Shown: piece after piece, positions 47,377-57,956 of the stretch | Numbering within the stretch: position 1 is the stretch's first letter | How the letters are laid out: the number at the start of each line of letters is the position of its first letter | Source: Pseudoxanthomonas sp. | Lineage (GTDB): Bacteria; Pseudomonadota; Gammaproteobacteria; Xanthomonadales; Xanthomonadaceae | Assembly (NCBI RefSeq): GCF_027498035.1 | Contig: NZ_CP114978.1 | Span: 930,001-994,000 of the forward strand | Length of the DNA stretch: 64,000 bases | Direction: 5' to 3' | Program-made: the position numbers and the translations under genes | The notes under the pieces: generated by a model | What the model was told of the DNA's origin: nothing | The model's database searches: none | The model's input: the letters and a program-made list of their open reading frames with translations, nothing else

Positions 47377-48405
47377 ATGACCTCACCCGACCCCGCGCAG
47401 TGCGTCCTGCTGGCCGATATCGGCGGCACCAACGCGCGCTTCGCGCTGGCCGACACCTCCGCCGACAACCCGTTCCTGGCTGACAGCACCCGGGAATACG
47501 TGGTGGCCGAGTTTCCTTCGCTGGCCGATGCGGCCAAGCACTACCTGGACGAAACCGGCTCCAAGGCCCGCAACGGCGTGTTTGCCGTGGCCGGCCGCGT
47601 GGATGGCGACGAAGCCCGCATCACCAATCACCCATGGGTGATCAAGGTGCCGCGCATGCGCAGCATGCTGGGCTTCGAAGGCATCAAGCTGATCAACGAT
47701 TTCGCCGCCCAGGCCATGGCCGTGTCGCTGCTGGGGCCGGAAGACGTAGCCCAAGTCGGCCCGGCGCGCTGGAAGCCGGCACCGCTTTCCAAGAAGCGGA
47801 CCTATGCCGTGATCGGCCCGGGCACCGGCCTGGGCGCTGGCGGCCTGCTGATCCGCGACGGCAAGCGCATCGCCCTGGAAACCGAAGGCGGCCATGTCAG
47901 TTTTCCGCCCGGCAATCCGGAAGAAATCGAGATCCTGCAACGCCTGTCGCGCCAGTTCGGCCGCGTCTCCAACGAGCGCCTGATCTGCGGCCCGGGCTTG
48001 GTCAACATCCACCGCGCGCTGAGCGAAATGGCCGGTGAAGACCCCGGTCCGCTGAAGCCATCGGACGTGACCTCGCGTGCGGCCGAAGGCGATGCCCGCT
48101 GCCTGCAGTCGCTGGACGTGTTCTTCGCCGTGTTCGGTGCGATTGCAGGCGACCTGGTGCTGACCCTGGGCGCCTGGGACGGTGTCTTCCTGTGTGGCGG
48201 CCTGGTCCCGCGCCTGCTGCCGCAGCTGCAGCGCTCGGGCTTTCGCCAGCGCTTCGAGCACAAGGGCCGTTTCTCGCCGGCGATGGGCAATATCCCGGTC
48301 CTGGCCAACCTGCATCCGCAGCCAGGCCTGCTCGGCGCGGCCGCCACGGCGGTGGAAACCTTCGGTGCGCCACGCGAAACCCAGGCCACGCCTGCGAAAG
48401 CTTGA
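47377..48405 (+). CDS. glk: Glucokinase
   Basis: 342 residues from the ATG at 47377. Phosphorylates glucose with ATP, feeding the Entner-Doudoroff genes that follow. The ATP-phosphate motif ADIGGTNARFALA is at 13-25, the second phosphate motif in VIGPGTGLGAGGLL, and FLCGGLVPRL near the end. The layout is that of the bacterial glucokinase (Glk) family rather than the ROK family, since no zinc-binding cysteine cluster is seen. It is upstream of edd and eda on the same strand and divergent from the frameshifted ABC ATPase gene. Glucose from sucrose cleavage (levansucrase locus) is a likely source. Confidence 0.95.
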   Translation: MTSPDPAQCVLLADIGGTNARFALADTSADNPFLADSTREYVVAEFPSLADAAKHYLDETGSKARNGVFAVAGRVDGDEARITNHPWVIKVPRMRSMLGFEGIKLINDFAAQAMAVSLLGPEDVAQVGPARWKPAPLSKKRTYAVIGPGTGLGAGGLLIRDGKRIALETEGGHVSFPPGNPEEIEILQRLSRQFGRVSNERLICGPGLVNIHRALSEMAGEDPGPLKPSDVTSRAAEGDARCLQSLDVFFAVFGAIAGDLVLTLGAWDGVFLCGGLVPRLLPQLQRSGFRQRFEHKGRFSPAMGNIPVLANLHPQPGLLGAAATAVETFGAPRETQATPAKA

Positions 48406-48427
48406 CTGGACTCGTATTGGTACTCTT

Positions 48428-48446
48428 CCGCCAGCCCACCTGGCGG
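48428..48446 (+). terminator. Stem-loop between glk and edd
   Basis: CCGCCAG and CTGGCGG form a seven-base stem with loop CCCAC, 23 bases after glk. A short GTTGG follows. It may end part of glk transcription, with edd having its own promoter. Confidence 0.4.
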
Positions 48447-48458
48447 GTTGGATCGCGT

Positions 48459-48512
48459 TAGAATCCGGCATAACGTCGCGTTGACGATGAACTGACCACC
48501 AACTGGTATTGC
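48459..48512 (+). promoter_or_regulatory. Candidate promoter elements for edd
   Basis: A TAGAAT box at 48459-48464, and further on TTGACG at 48481-48486 with a TGGTATTGC region near 48504-48512 that looks like an extended -10 (spacing about 20). The short inverted arms ACCAC and GTGGT flank this second region. Either could start edd transcription; both are weak. Confidence 0.35.
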
Positions 48513-48574
48513 TAGTGGTCTCCTCAACGGAACACGCGACTTCCCTTCCTGATTCAGTCACAAGCTGCCAGCCA

Positions 48575-50485
<1,911 letters not shown>

Positions 50486-50526
50486 CCGGCGCCGCGCTGC
50501 TCTCTTTTTCCGCACAGGACACATCG

Positions 50527-51186
50527 ATGACTCTCTCCAAGCGCCAGCAACAGACCGAAGCCCTCCTGTCCTCCGCCGGCATCCTGCCGGTGGTCGCCGT
50601 GGATACCCTGGACCAGGCCCGCGGCGTCGCCAACGCGCTGCTGGAAGGCGGCTTGCCGGTGATCGAACTGACCCTGCGCACGCCGATCGCGATGGAAGCG
50701 CTGGCCACGCTGAAGAAAGAGCTGCCTGGTTTCGCCATCGGCGCCGGCACGGTGCTGACCATCGAGCAGATCGACCAGTGCGTGGGCGCAGGCGCGGACT
50801 TCATCGTGACCCCGGGCACCCCGGCGCACATGGCCCACGCGCTGGCTGCCGCGCCGATCCCGGTCGTTCCCGGAGCGGCCTCGCCGACCGAACTGCTGAC
50901 CCTGCTCAACCTGGGCTTCAACGTGTGCAAGCTGTTCCCGGCCACGGCCGTGGGCGGCCTGCAGATGATCAAGGGCCTGCACGGCCCCGTGCCGCAGCTC
51001 AAGCTGTGCCCCACCGGCGGCATCACCGAGGCGACCGCTGCCGAATACCTGTCCCAGCCGAACGTGGTCTGCATCGGCGGCTCGTGGATGGTGCCGAAAA
51101 ACTGGATCCAGGCCGGCGACTGGACTTCGGTCCGCGACACCGCCGCGCGCGCGGCGCAGATCGTCAAGCAGGTCCGCGGCGGCTGA
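50527..51186 (+). CDS. eda: KDPG aldolase (2-keto-3-deoxy-6-phosphogluconate aldolase)
   Basis: 219 residues. Eda cleaves KDPG to pyruvate and glyceraldehyde 3-phosphate. The Schiff-base Lys135 is in FNVCKLFPAT, and the general-base Glu47 in IELTLRTP; both agree with E. coli KDPG aldolase (Lys133, Glu45). The phosphate-binding GGI (TGGITEATAAEYL) is near 167. It follows edd by 41 bases with a plain ribosome binding site, so edd and eda are one unit. A strong terminator follows. Confidence 0.97.
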   Translation: MTLSKRQQQTEALLSSAGILPVVAVDTLDQARGVANALLEGGLPVIELTLRTPIAMEALATLKKELPGFAIGAGTVLTIEQIDQCVGAGADFIVTPGTPAHMAHALAAAPIPVVPGAASPTELLTLLNLGFNVCKLFPATAVGGLQMIKGLHGPVPQLKLCPTGGITEATAAEYLSQPNVVCIGGSWMVPKNWIQAGDWTSVRDTAARAAQIVKQVRGG

Positions 51187-51207
51187 TCCGAGCGCAGTCG
51201 CAGTACG

Positions 51208-51238
51208 AAAAAAGCCGCCCGAAGGGCGGCTTTTTTTT
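51208..51238 (+). terminator. Strong intrinsic terminator after eda
   Basis: Perfect seven-base stem GCCGCCC/GGGCGGC with loop GAA, preceded by six A and followed by eight T. It ends the glk-edd-eda unit and may also stop the convergent levansucrase transcript. Confidence 0.9.
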
Positions 51239-51282
51239 CGCGGATGACCGGGATTTACGAAACCGCTTCATGCATCGCCCGC

Positions 51283-52887
51283 TCAGCCATCGGCATCCCG
51301 CCCGCTCAGCGACGGCAAGCTCCGCGACAGCGGGAAGTTCCAGGGGAACGGCAGGTTGGACGGGATGTCGCCATAGCCACCAAGCCCGCCCGTGCCGTAG
51401 CTGGTGTCCAGCGACGAGGACGCACCTCTGATCTTGATCCGCACCGTCGGAGCGTAGGCACCACCGCGCCGCGTGCCGATGGCATCGATGAACGAGGTCA
51501 CCAGGCCACCTGGCATCACGTAGTGCGAATAGGACTGGAAGGTGCGCGGATTCTGGTCCGGGTCCAGCGCGTACGGCTCGCCTACCGGGCTGTTGAGGTC
51601 GGTGGGATTGCCCAGCACCAGCCCGCTGCCCGCATTCATCGGCTGGAAGTCACTGCGGATGCCGTTGCCGACGAACCCCATGACCCCATCCGGCCCATCC
51701 ATGCCCGCGGCGTAGGTCGAACGGTGGGTGATGGTGAACAGGTAACGCTTGCCATCCTTGAAATAGATCTGCGGACGTTCGGTCTGGTCGTTGACGCAGT
51801 TGGCCGACAGGATCGGCGGCAGGAATTTCCATCGCGTCAACGCACGATTGGTGGCCACGGCCAGGCCCACGTTGGCCATCTGGTACACCGCGCCGGAGTC
51901 CATCACCTCTTCCAGGTCCTCACGCTCGGGATCGTTGGCCGCATAGCCAAGGTCGGCCTCGGTACAGGCACGTGCGCCACGCTCGACCGCCGAATTCCCC
52001 TCGAACACCATGAAGACCTTGCCCGGGTGCGCAGGGTCCAGGAAGGGAAACGGATCGCGGAAGTTGTAGTACGGATTCTGCGCACCGGTCTGGTAGTACA
52101 CGCCATCGGGTCGCAGCAACGCGAGATGGTCGTTGAAACCGGAGAACCAGACCCGGTTGCGGTTGGCCATGATCCGACCATCGGTCCTGGCGATGATCGC
52201 GGTTGACGGCGTGATGTCCTCGTCATTGGCATTGCGATTGAAGGCCAGCGCGGTGTAGTACACGCTGACCCTGCCATCCACGCCCAGCAGCCGCGCCGAG
52301 CCGGACCATTCCGCATTCTGCGACAGCGGTATGTTGCCGAAGATGCGCACGCTGGAGCCATCGGGAAACACGTGGCCGCCGTAGATCCAGCCGCCATCCC
52401 GCGGGCGCCAACGTGCCGGGATCCCCGCACGTCGATAGAAATAGCCGATGCGCGCATGCGTATGCCGGTCGTCGAAGCTGTAGCCACCACTCTGGTCGGC
52501 GGTGAGCGAGAAGATCACTTCCCAGCCGCGGAAGCTGATCTGGTTGGCGTTGAAGTCGGCCAGGGGCCAGGTGTCCCAGACCCAGACGCTCGAATTGGTC
52601 TGGGGGAAATCGGCCGGGATGTCGGGCATGGTCAGCCACGACGGCATCGAGTTCTGTCCGGTGGGGACGTTGAGATCGGACATGCCCTGGATCTGGCGTG
52701 CGTCGGCGCGCGTCCAGCGTGCGGTGAAGTTGCTTGCCGGATCATGAGCCTGCTGGCTATGGAACGTCGGCTCGGGAACACCTTGTGCGGAGACCGACTG
52801 CAAGGAAAACAAGGATGCGGTTACCAGCAACGCTGCGGAAACCACGCTGCAGAGCCGCGCCTTTTTCTTATCGTGACGATAGGACAT
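51283..52887 (-). CDS. Levansucrase (GH68), exported
   Basis: 534 residues from the ATG at 52887; an upstream in-frame start lacks support. A signal peptide (CSVVSAALLVTASLFSLQSVSA) ends near 34. GH68 enzymes split sucrose, releasing glucose and building levan from the fructose. The catalytic residues of the family are all visible: nucleophile Asp105 in VWDTWPL, transition-state stabiliser Asp278 in FRDPF, and acid/base Glu370 in QTERP. It belongs to the Gram-negative type (longer N-terminal part, no Ca loop pattern seen). It is divergent from the GH32 gene, with 233 bp between. Glucose released would feed glk and the Entner-Doudoroff genes. Confidence 0.93.
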   Translation of the reverse strand: MSYRHDKKKARLCSVVSAALLVTASLFSLQSVSAQGVPEPTFHSQQAHDPASNFTARWTRADARQIQGMSDLNVPTGQNSMPSWLTMPDIPADFPQTNSSVWVWDTWPLADFNANQISFRGWEVIFSLTADQSGGYSFDDRHTHARIGYFYRRAGIPARWRPRDGGWIYGGHVFPDGSSVRIFGNIPLSQNAEWSGSARLLGVDGRVSVYYTALAFNRNANDEDITPSTAIIARTDGRIMANRNRVWFSGFNDHLALLRPDGVYYQTGAQNPYYNFRDPFPFLDPAHPGKVFMVFEGNSAVERGARACTEADLGYAANDPEREDLEEVMDSGAVYQMANVGLAVATNRALTRWKFLPPILSANCVNDQTERPQIYFKDGKRYLFTITHRSTYAAGMDGPDGVMGFVGNGIRSDFQPMNAGSGLVLGNPTDLNSPVGEPYALDPDQNPRTFQSYSHYVMPGGLVTSFIDAIGTRRGGAYAPTVRIKIRGASSSLDTSYGTGGLGGYGDIPSNLPFPWNFPLSRSLPSLSGRDADG

Positions 52888-53017
52888 GGCGGCTTCCTCG
52901 TGAGATGAATGCGTGCCCAACACAAGCCGGACACACGCGCACTGCTATCACTCGGAATCGCCTTCCACAAGCGAAATAAAAACTCTACTTCGGCCGTTAC
53001 ACGAGTTGTCACGCGCT

Positions 53018-53098
53018 GCTGAAATAGCTGAATTTTCAGCCCATTTTTCGCAATTAACTGCGCGCAGCGCTGGCATTTCAACCTAAACTTTTTCGCAA
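53018..53098. promoter_or_regulatory. Repeat-rich divergent control region between levansucrase and GH32 genes
   Basis: Within the 233 bp between the two divergent fructan genes are GCTGAA at 53018 and again at 53027, followed by the inverted TTCAGC at 53035-53040 (arms GCTGAA-TT-TTCAGC). Two exact copies of TTTTTCGCAA lie at 53044-53053 and 53089-53098. The region is AT-rich compared with its surroundings. These look like binding sites for a regulator of both genes; the protein is unknown. Confidence 0.5.
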
Positions 53099-53120
53099 AA
53101 TCACACCAGGGAACGCCGCG

Positions 53121-54716
53121 ATGAAATGCATTGCCGCACGCCTGTTCCTGCTTTGCGCAAGTTGCTCCCTGCTGTGCGCCTGTTCCAGCCCTGGACAGCC
53201 GCCTGAACCGGGCACCCCGCAATGGCGCCCCGCCCTGCACTACACCCCAGCACGCAACTGGATGAACGACCCGAACGGGCTGGTGTTCTTCGAAGGCCGC
53301 TATCACCTGTTCTACCAATACAACCCGCAGGCGGCCGAATGGGGAAACATGTCCTGGGGCCATGCTTCCAGCGCTGACCTGCTGCACTGGACCGAACATC
53401 CCGTGGCAATGGCCAACACGCCGCAGGAAGACATCTTCTCCGGCTCGATCGTGCTCGATGCACACAACCGCTCGGGCTTGGGCAACGGCGATTCGCCGGT
53501 GCTGGTGGCGCTGTACACCAGCGTCTACAAGGAAGGCACCGGCCACGCGCCCGGCACCCAGGCACAGTCGCTGGCCTACAGCACCGATGGCGGCACGTCC
53601 TGGCACAAGTACGCTGCCAATCCAGTGCTCACCCTGGCCCCGGAATCCAAACAGTTCCGCGATCCCAAGGTCTTCTGGCATGCGCCATCGGACAGCTGGA
53701 TCATGGCCACGGTCGTGGCCGATGCACAGGTGGTCAAGCTCTACCGCTCGCGCAACCTGCGCGACTGGGAATTCCTCAGCGACTTCGGCCCGACCGGCTA
53801 CACCCGTCCCGGCATGCTCTGGGAAATGCCCGACCTGTTCCCGCTGCCGCTGGACGGCGATGCAGGCAAGGCCAAGTGGGTGATGATCGTCAACGTCAAT
53901 CCATGGTCCATCGCCGGCGGTTCGGGCACCCAGTATTTCATCGGCCATTTCGACGGCACCAGGTTCGTGGCCGAGGACGTGGCCACGGCCGGCTCGGACC
54001 CGGCGCGTTACCGCTGGCTGGACCATGGCGCGGACTACTACGCAGCCGGCACCTTCGCCAACGCCCCCGCAGGCAAGGCCATCACGATCGGCTGGATGAG
54101 CAACTGGGACTATGCAAGCCAGGCGCCCACCCGGCCCTGGAAAGGCGCCATGGCGCTGCCACGCGAACTGTCCCTGCGTACGGTCGAAGGCGTGCCGCGG
54201 CTGGTCTCCACGCCGGTGGAGCAATACACCCGGCTGGTGGCGGCACACCAGGCCACGCAGTGGCCGGACATCACCCTGGACGGCGCCAGCCGCGACCTTG
54301 GCCCGCAGGCACGGGGTCAGGTGTTGGACATCGCACTGCGCCTGCATCCTTCGTCGGCGCAGCAACTGGGCATCGTGGTGCGCGCTTCAGCCGACGGCGC
54401 GCGCGGGACCAGGATCATCCTGGACCCGGCTGCGAAGACCCTCACCGTGGACCGCAGCGCGGCCGGCGAAAGCGGATTCTCGCCCAAGTTCAGCACGCGC
54501 CACATCGTGCACGTGCCGCTGTCCGGCGAAGGCGAACTGGCGCTGCACATCGTGGTCGACCGCGGTTCGGTGGAAGTCTTCGCCGCCGATGGCAGCGTGG
54601 TCGTCACCGACCTGATCTTCCCTGATCCCGCCGACGACCATGTGCGGCTGTTCGCGCAAGGCGGCCGCGCCGAGTTCCGCGGCCTGCAGGTCACCTCATT
54701 GCTGGCGGATGAGTGA
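53121..54716 (+). CDS. GH32 fructan hydrolase (levanase-type), predicted lipoprotein
   Basis: 531 residues with a short N-terminal signal ending LLCAC (lipobox with Cys21), so it is probably anchored in a membrane. GH32 enzymes hydrolyse levan, inulin or sucrose by retaining mechanism. The three motifs are present: nucleophile Asp50 in WMNDPNG, stabiliser Asp181 in FRDPK, and acid/base Glu235 in WEMPD. The C-terminal beta-sandwich (about 360-525) is typical. The EMPD rather than ECPD form is common in levanases. It is divergent from the GH68 gene and stops seven bases from the convergent unassigned hydrolase. Confidence 0.9.
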   Translation: MKCIAARLFLLCASCSLLCACSSPGQPPEPGTPQWRPALHYTPARNWMNDPNGLVFFEGRYHLFYQYNPQAAEWGNMSWGHASSADLLHWTEHPVAMANTPQEDIFSGSIVLDAHNRSGLGNGDSPVLVALYTSVYKEGTGHAPGTQAQSLAYSTDGGTSWHKYAANPVLTLAPESKQFRDPKVFWHAPSDSWIMATVVADAQVVKLYRSRNLRDWEFLSDFGPTGYTRPGMLWEMPDLFPLPLDGDAGKAKWVMIVNVNPWSIAGGSGTQYFIGHFDGTRFVAEDVATAGSDPARYRWLDHGADYYAAGTFANAPAGKAITIGWMSNWDYASQAPTRPWKGAMALPRELSLRTVEGVPRLVSTPVEQYTRLVAAHQATQWPDITLDGASRDLGPQARGQVLDIALRLHPSSAQQLGIVVRASADGARGTRIILDPAAKTLTVDRSAAGESGFSPKFSTRHIVHVPLSGEGELALHIVVDRGSVEVFAADGSVVVTDLIFPDPADDHVRLFAQGGRAEFRGLQVTSLLADE

Positions 54717-54723
54717 CCGCGCC

Positions 54724-57700
54724 TCAGGGCGCGGCCACCTGCACGTTCGCCGGCAGCGCGGTGACGCGCAGTTCGTTGCCATTCCATTTGGCCGGCTTGC
54801 CGCCGACCGTGGTCTTGCCCGGCACGCTGGCGTACGGCCATTGCAGCACCAGGCCGCCCTTGGGCAGCTTGATCCCGGTTGCCGGCACGTCCAGCTGCAG
54901 CGTTCCGGCATCGCGCTTGAGTGAATAGCCCAGCGGTCCATCCGGCGTGCGCAAGCCGGAGATGGCGATGCCCTGCCCGTCCAGCCACGCCGCCGGAATG
55001 CCTGCCGCCAGCACGATGCTGTCATCGCTCTCGCGGGTGTAGGCAAACATGTCCAGCGCGGTGCGGACGAAGTCCGAACCGACCCATGCGTGCGGCAGGT
55101 CGCCGACGAAGAAGGGTTTTCGCGGCGTGTGCGACACCACCTCGGCCCACTGGTTCCATGCCAGCGGCGTGCGATGACCGAAGAAGAACTGCACCGCGTC
55201 GTCGGCCCGCTCGCGCCAACCCAGCCGCACGAACGCAGCCACGTTGCGCCATTCGTAGGGCGTGTAGTCCTTCCACTCGCGCCTGCCGTCGGCACGCTTC
55301 TCGAAATCGGTCCAGTAACGTTCGAAGGTGTTGTTCAACAGCGGCTGCGGCAGGTTGGCCTGTTCGCCGGCCGGGGCCAGGCCGATCGTGGTCGAGGTCG
55401 AATCGAAATCGCCCAGCTCGGCCGAACCCGGCAGGAAATCCAGGTTGTGCTGCTTGGCCGCCAGCTTCAGCGAAGCCATCAGGTCGGCGTGGAACTGGTC
55501 GCGCGAGGCGGCCATGCGCCTGGCTTCGTCGGTCTTGCCCAGCAACCTGGCCAGTTCGACGGCGTCCTTGTACCCGCGCAACGCCCAGAAGTTGTCCCAG
55601 TACGAATGCACGGGCTTGGCCGAATAGCCCTCGTGGCTGATCGACACCGGCATCATCCCGTAGAAGGCCGGATTCTTCGCGCGATTGGCCTCGGTGCGCT
55701 CGGACAGGCGCAGCTTCTCCATGTAGCGGTACGCGCCCTCCACGTGCGGCCACATGCGCTGCACGAAGGCCTTGTCGCCGGTATAGCGCCAGTAATCGGC
55801 CACCGCGAAGATCAGCTCGCCGTGGCTGTCGTTTTCCGGCACCGGATCGCTGCCGCGACGGTCCACGCAACACGGCACCATGCCGTCCTTGAACTGGTAT
55901 GGCGCGTACCAGTCGATGTACTCGCGCACGACCTCCGGCCGGCCCATGCGCAGCAGGCCTTCGGAAATCATCGCGCCATCGCGGATCCAGCTGCGGTTGT
56001 ACGAGCGCGTGCCCGGCTGCAAGCGCGGTCCGACACGCGAGATCAGCATGTGCGCGGTCGACGTGCGCAAGGTATCCACCAACGGCTGGCCAGCAGCCGG
56101 CACGGTGAACCTCACCCGGTCCAGCTTGTCGCGCCAGACCTTGGCTACCGCATCCTGCCGCGCCTGCGCGCTGCAGTCAGCCGCGACCACGGTGGTAGCG
56201 CACTTCGGCTTGCCGGTCATCGGAATGCGCAGGTCGAACTCGCGCGTTTCGCCCGCTGCCAGGGTGAGGTCGTAGACGAACGCGCCTGATGCCAGTCCAG
56301 TTTCATCCACCACACTGGTGCTGTCCGGCAAGGCATCGCCGGCCAGCTGTGCCACGTCCATGCCGCCGTCGAAGGTGCTGGCGAACACCGCATCGGGCGC
56401 CTGCGAGGCGAATACGCGCGGCGTGCCGTTGACGCTGGCCGCCTTGCCGGCGAAGGACAGCGTGTCGATCCGGCTGACCCCGCCCTGCACGCTCAGGAAC
56501 TGGGTCGGCGGATTGACCTGGAATGGTCGCAGCGCCAGCGCCAGACGATAGCTGTGCGAGGCATTGCCCGGATTACGCAGGCGGTAGCGCACCACCAGCT
56601 GCGAATCGGCCGGCGTGCCATCGGCAAACGCCGTGGTGGTCAGCTGCAGCGATGGATGGGTCCATTCCACGCTGGGAATCGGCAGGTAACCGTCCTGCAG
56701 GGTCTGTTTCTGCTTCACGTCGGCCCAGCTCAGCAGGCGGCCGTCGGTGACCACGAACGGCTCGACACTGAACCCGCCGCGGCCCACTTCCACCGCGCCG
56801 TCCTCGCCGATCAGGCCCTGCTCGGTACCGCCGTCCAGGCCGATGATGGTCCAGTACGGCTGCTGGCCACTGAAGCCACGCGGGAACCAGCCCCGGGGCG
56901 AATTGGATGCCACCGACCTGACTACATCATTGGGCGTGGCCGAGAACGCCAGCGGCAACACCTGCAGTTCGGCCAGGCCGAACGAGGCATGCGGCCCCTG
57001 CACCGGCAGCACGCGCACGTAGCGCGCTTCGGATTCCGGCAGCGCGATCCAGTCGGCGCCGCCATTGCCATCGACGACCGAGCGCACGTCGCGCCACTGC
57101 TGGCCGTCATCGGACAGCTGCAACAGGTAATCGGAGGCGTATTCGTCCTGCTTCCAGACCAGCTTGAGGCCGCCGAATTCGCGTAGCCTGCCCAGGTCCA
57201 GGGTCAGCTGCGGCTCACTGGCGGCATCGAAATCGGCGTACCAGGCCGTCTCCGGCCTGCCGTCCACGGCCTGCAGCGCACTGCTGCCGACATTGGCAGC
57301 AGAGACGCTCGCACTGCCCATCAGCGGCGAGGTGTCTTCGGCCGGCAGCGGCGTGAACGTCAGCGCATCCAGGCAGACCGAGCCCTTGCCGCCGGCATTG
57401 TTGTAGATGGTGAATTCGAGTTTTGCGCTCTTGCGCAACGTCTTGTCCGGGTCCGGACCCCAGGCCTTGTCGATGTGACGCTTGCGATAGGTGACCTGCG
57501 TCCAGTCTTCCGGGAAATCGTAGCTCGGGCGATTGACCCACCACACGTTGTCGCCGGAGGGATCGCTGAGCTTGAACTGCAGATCATTGGCCGGTGAGTG
57601 GCCACGGATCTTGAAATCGAAGCGGTAGTTGTCCGGATAATCGATCTGGACCTCGCGCTGCACGCCGGCATAGCCGGACACGCCGTGATAGTCGTAATCC

Positions 57701-57891
57701 AGGCACAGGGCCTTGCCGCCCTCTGCTCCGGGCACCACGCGCAAAGCCGCGGTCACCTGGTTGGAGGTGACCACTTTCCAGGTGGAGGGGTCATCGAAGC
57801 CGTCGATGATGCGCGCGCCGCCGGCGGCGCCCTGGGCCGATGCCGATACGGCCATGCAGGCCAGCGACAGTCCCGCGATGGTTCTGATCAT
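54724..57891 (-). CDS. Exported multidomain glycosidase of unassigned family, discoidin-like domain
   Basis: 1055 residues with a signal peptide (cleavage near ASA-Q20). Three parts can be seen: an N-terminal beta-sandwich (about 25-180, CBM11/CIA30-like), a discoidin/F5-8-type-C-like domain (about 190-315, WYADFDAASEPQLTLDLGRL, YVRVLPVQGPHASFGLAELQVL), and an (alpha/alpha)6-type catalytic part (about 590-960). In the last are NRSWIRDGAMISEGLLRMG near 635, PENDSHGELIFAVADYWRYTGD near 690, HSYWDNFWALRGY near 768 and WNQWAEV near 913. Acidic residues there are candidate catalytic ones. The family could be near GH15/63/78-like six-hairpin glycosidases, but I could not place it. Its place in a fructan locus suggests a fructan or sucrose-derived substrate. 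Confidence 0.75.
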   Translation of the reverse strand: MIRTIAGLSLACMAVSASAQGAAGGARIIDGFDDPSTWKVVTSNQVTAALRVVPGAEGGKALCLDYDYHGVSGYAGVQREVQIDYPDNYRFDFKIRGHSPANDLQFKLSDPSGDNVWWVNRPSYDFPEDWTQVTYRKRHIDKAWGPDPDKTLRKSAKLEFTIYNNAGGKGSVCLDALTFTPLPAEDTSPLMGSASVSAANVGSSALQAVDGRPETAWYADFDAASEPQLTLDLGRLREFGGLKLVWKQDEYASDYLLQLSDDGQQWRDVRSVVDGNGGADWIALPESEARYVRVLPVQGPHASFGLAELQVLPLAFSATPNDVVRSVASNSPRGWFPRGFSGQQPYWTIIGLDGGTEQGLIGEDGAVEVGRGGFSVEPFVVTDGRLLSWADVKQKQTLQDGYLPIPSVEWTHPSLQLTTTAFADGTPADSQLVVRYRLRNPGNASHSYRLALALRPFQVNPPTQFLSVQGGVSRIDTLSFAGKAASVNGTPRVFASQAPDAVFASTFDGGMDVAQLAGDALPDSTSVVDETGLASGAFVYDLTLAAGETREFDLRIPMTGKPKCATTVVAADCSAQARQDAVAKVWRDKLDRVRFTVPAAGQPLVDTLRTSTAHMLISRVGPRLQPGTRSYNRSWIRDGAMISEGLLRMGRPEVVREYIDWYAPYQFKDGMVPCCVDRRGSDPVPENDSHGELIFAVADYWRYTGDKAFVQRMWPHVEGAYRYMEKLRLSERTEANRAKNPAFYGMMPVSISHEGYSAKPVHSYWDNFWALRGYKDAVELARLLGKTDEARRMAASRDQFHADLMASLKLAAKQHNLDFLPGSAELGDFDSTSTTIGLAPAGEQANLPQPLLNNTFERYWTDFEKRADGRREWKDYTPYEWRNVAAFVRLGWRERADDAVQFFFGHRTPLAWNQWAEVVSHTPRKPFFVGDLPHAWVGSDFVRTALDMFAYTRESDDSIVLAAGIPAAWLDGQGIAISGLRTPDGPLGYSLKRDAGTLQLDVPATGIKLPKGGLVLQWPYASVPGKTTVGGKPAKWNGNELRVTALPANVQVAAP

Positions 57892-57920
57892 CCCTCACCC
57901 TTTCATGACCGACATGGAAA

Positions 57921-57946
57921 CCGGAGGCCGCCGATGCGGCCTCCGG
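57921..57946. terminator. Stem-loop between receptor gene and the glycosidase gene
   Basis: CCGGAGGCCGC and GCGGCCTCCGG form a perfect 11-base stem with loop CGAT, just after the receptor stop. A short TTTCC follows on the minus strand. It is a likely terminator or attenuator, setting lower expression of the glycosidase. Confidence 0.65.
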
Positions 57947-57956
57947 GGAACACCTT

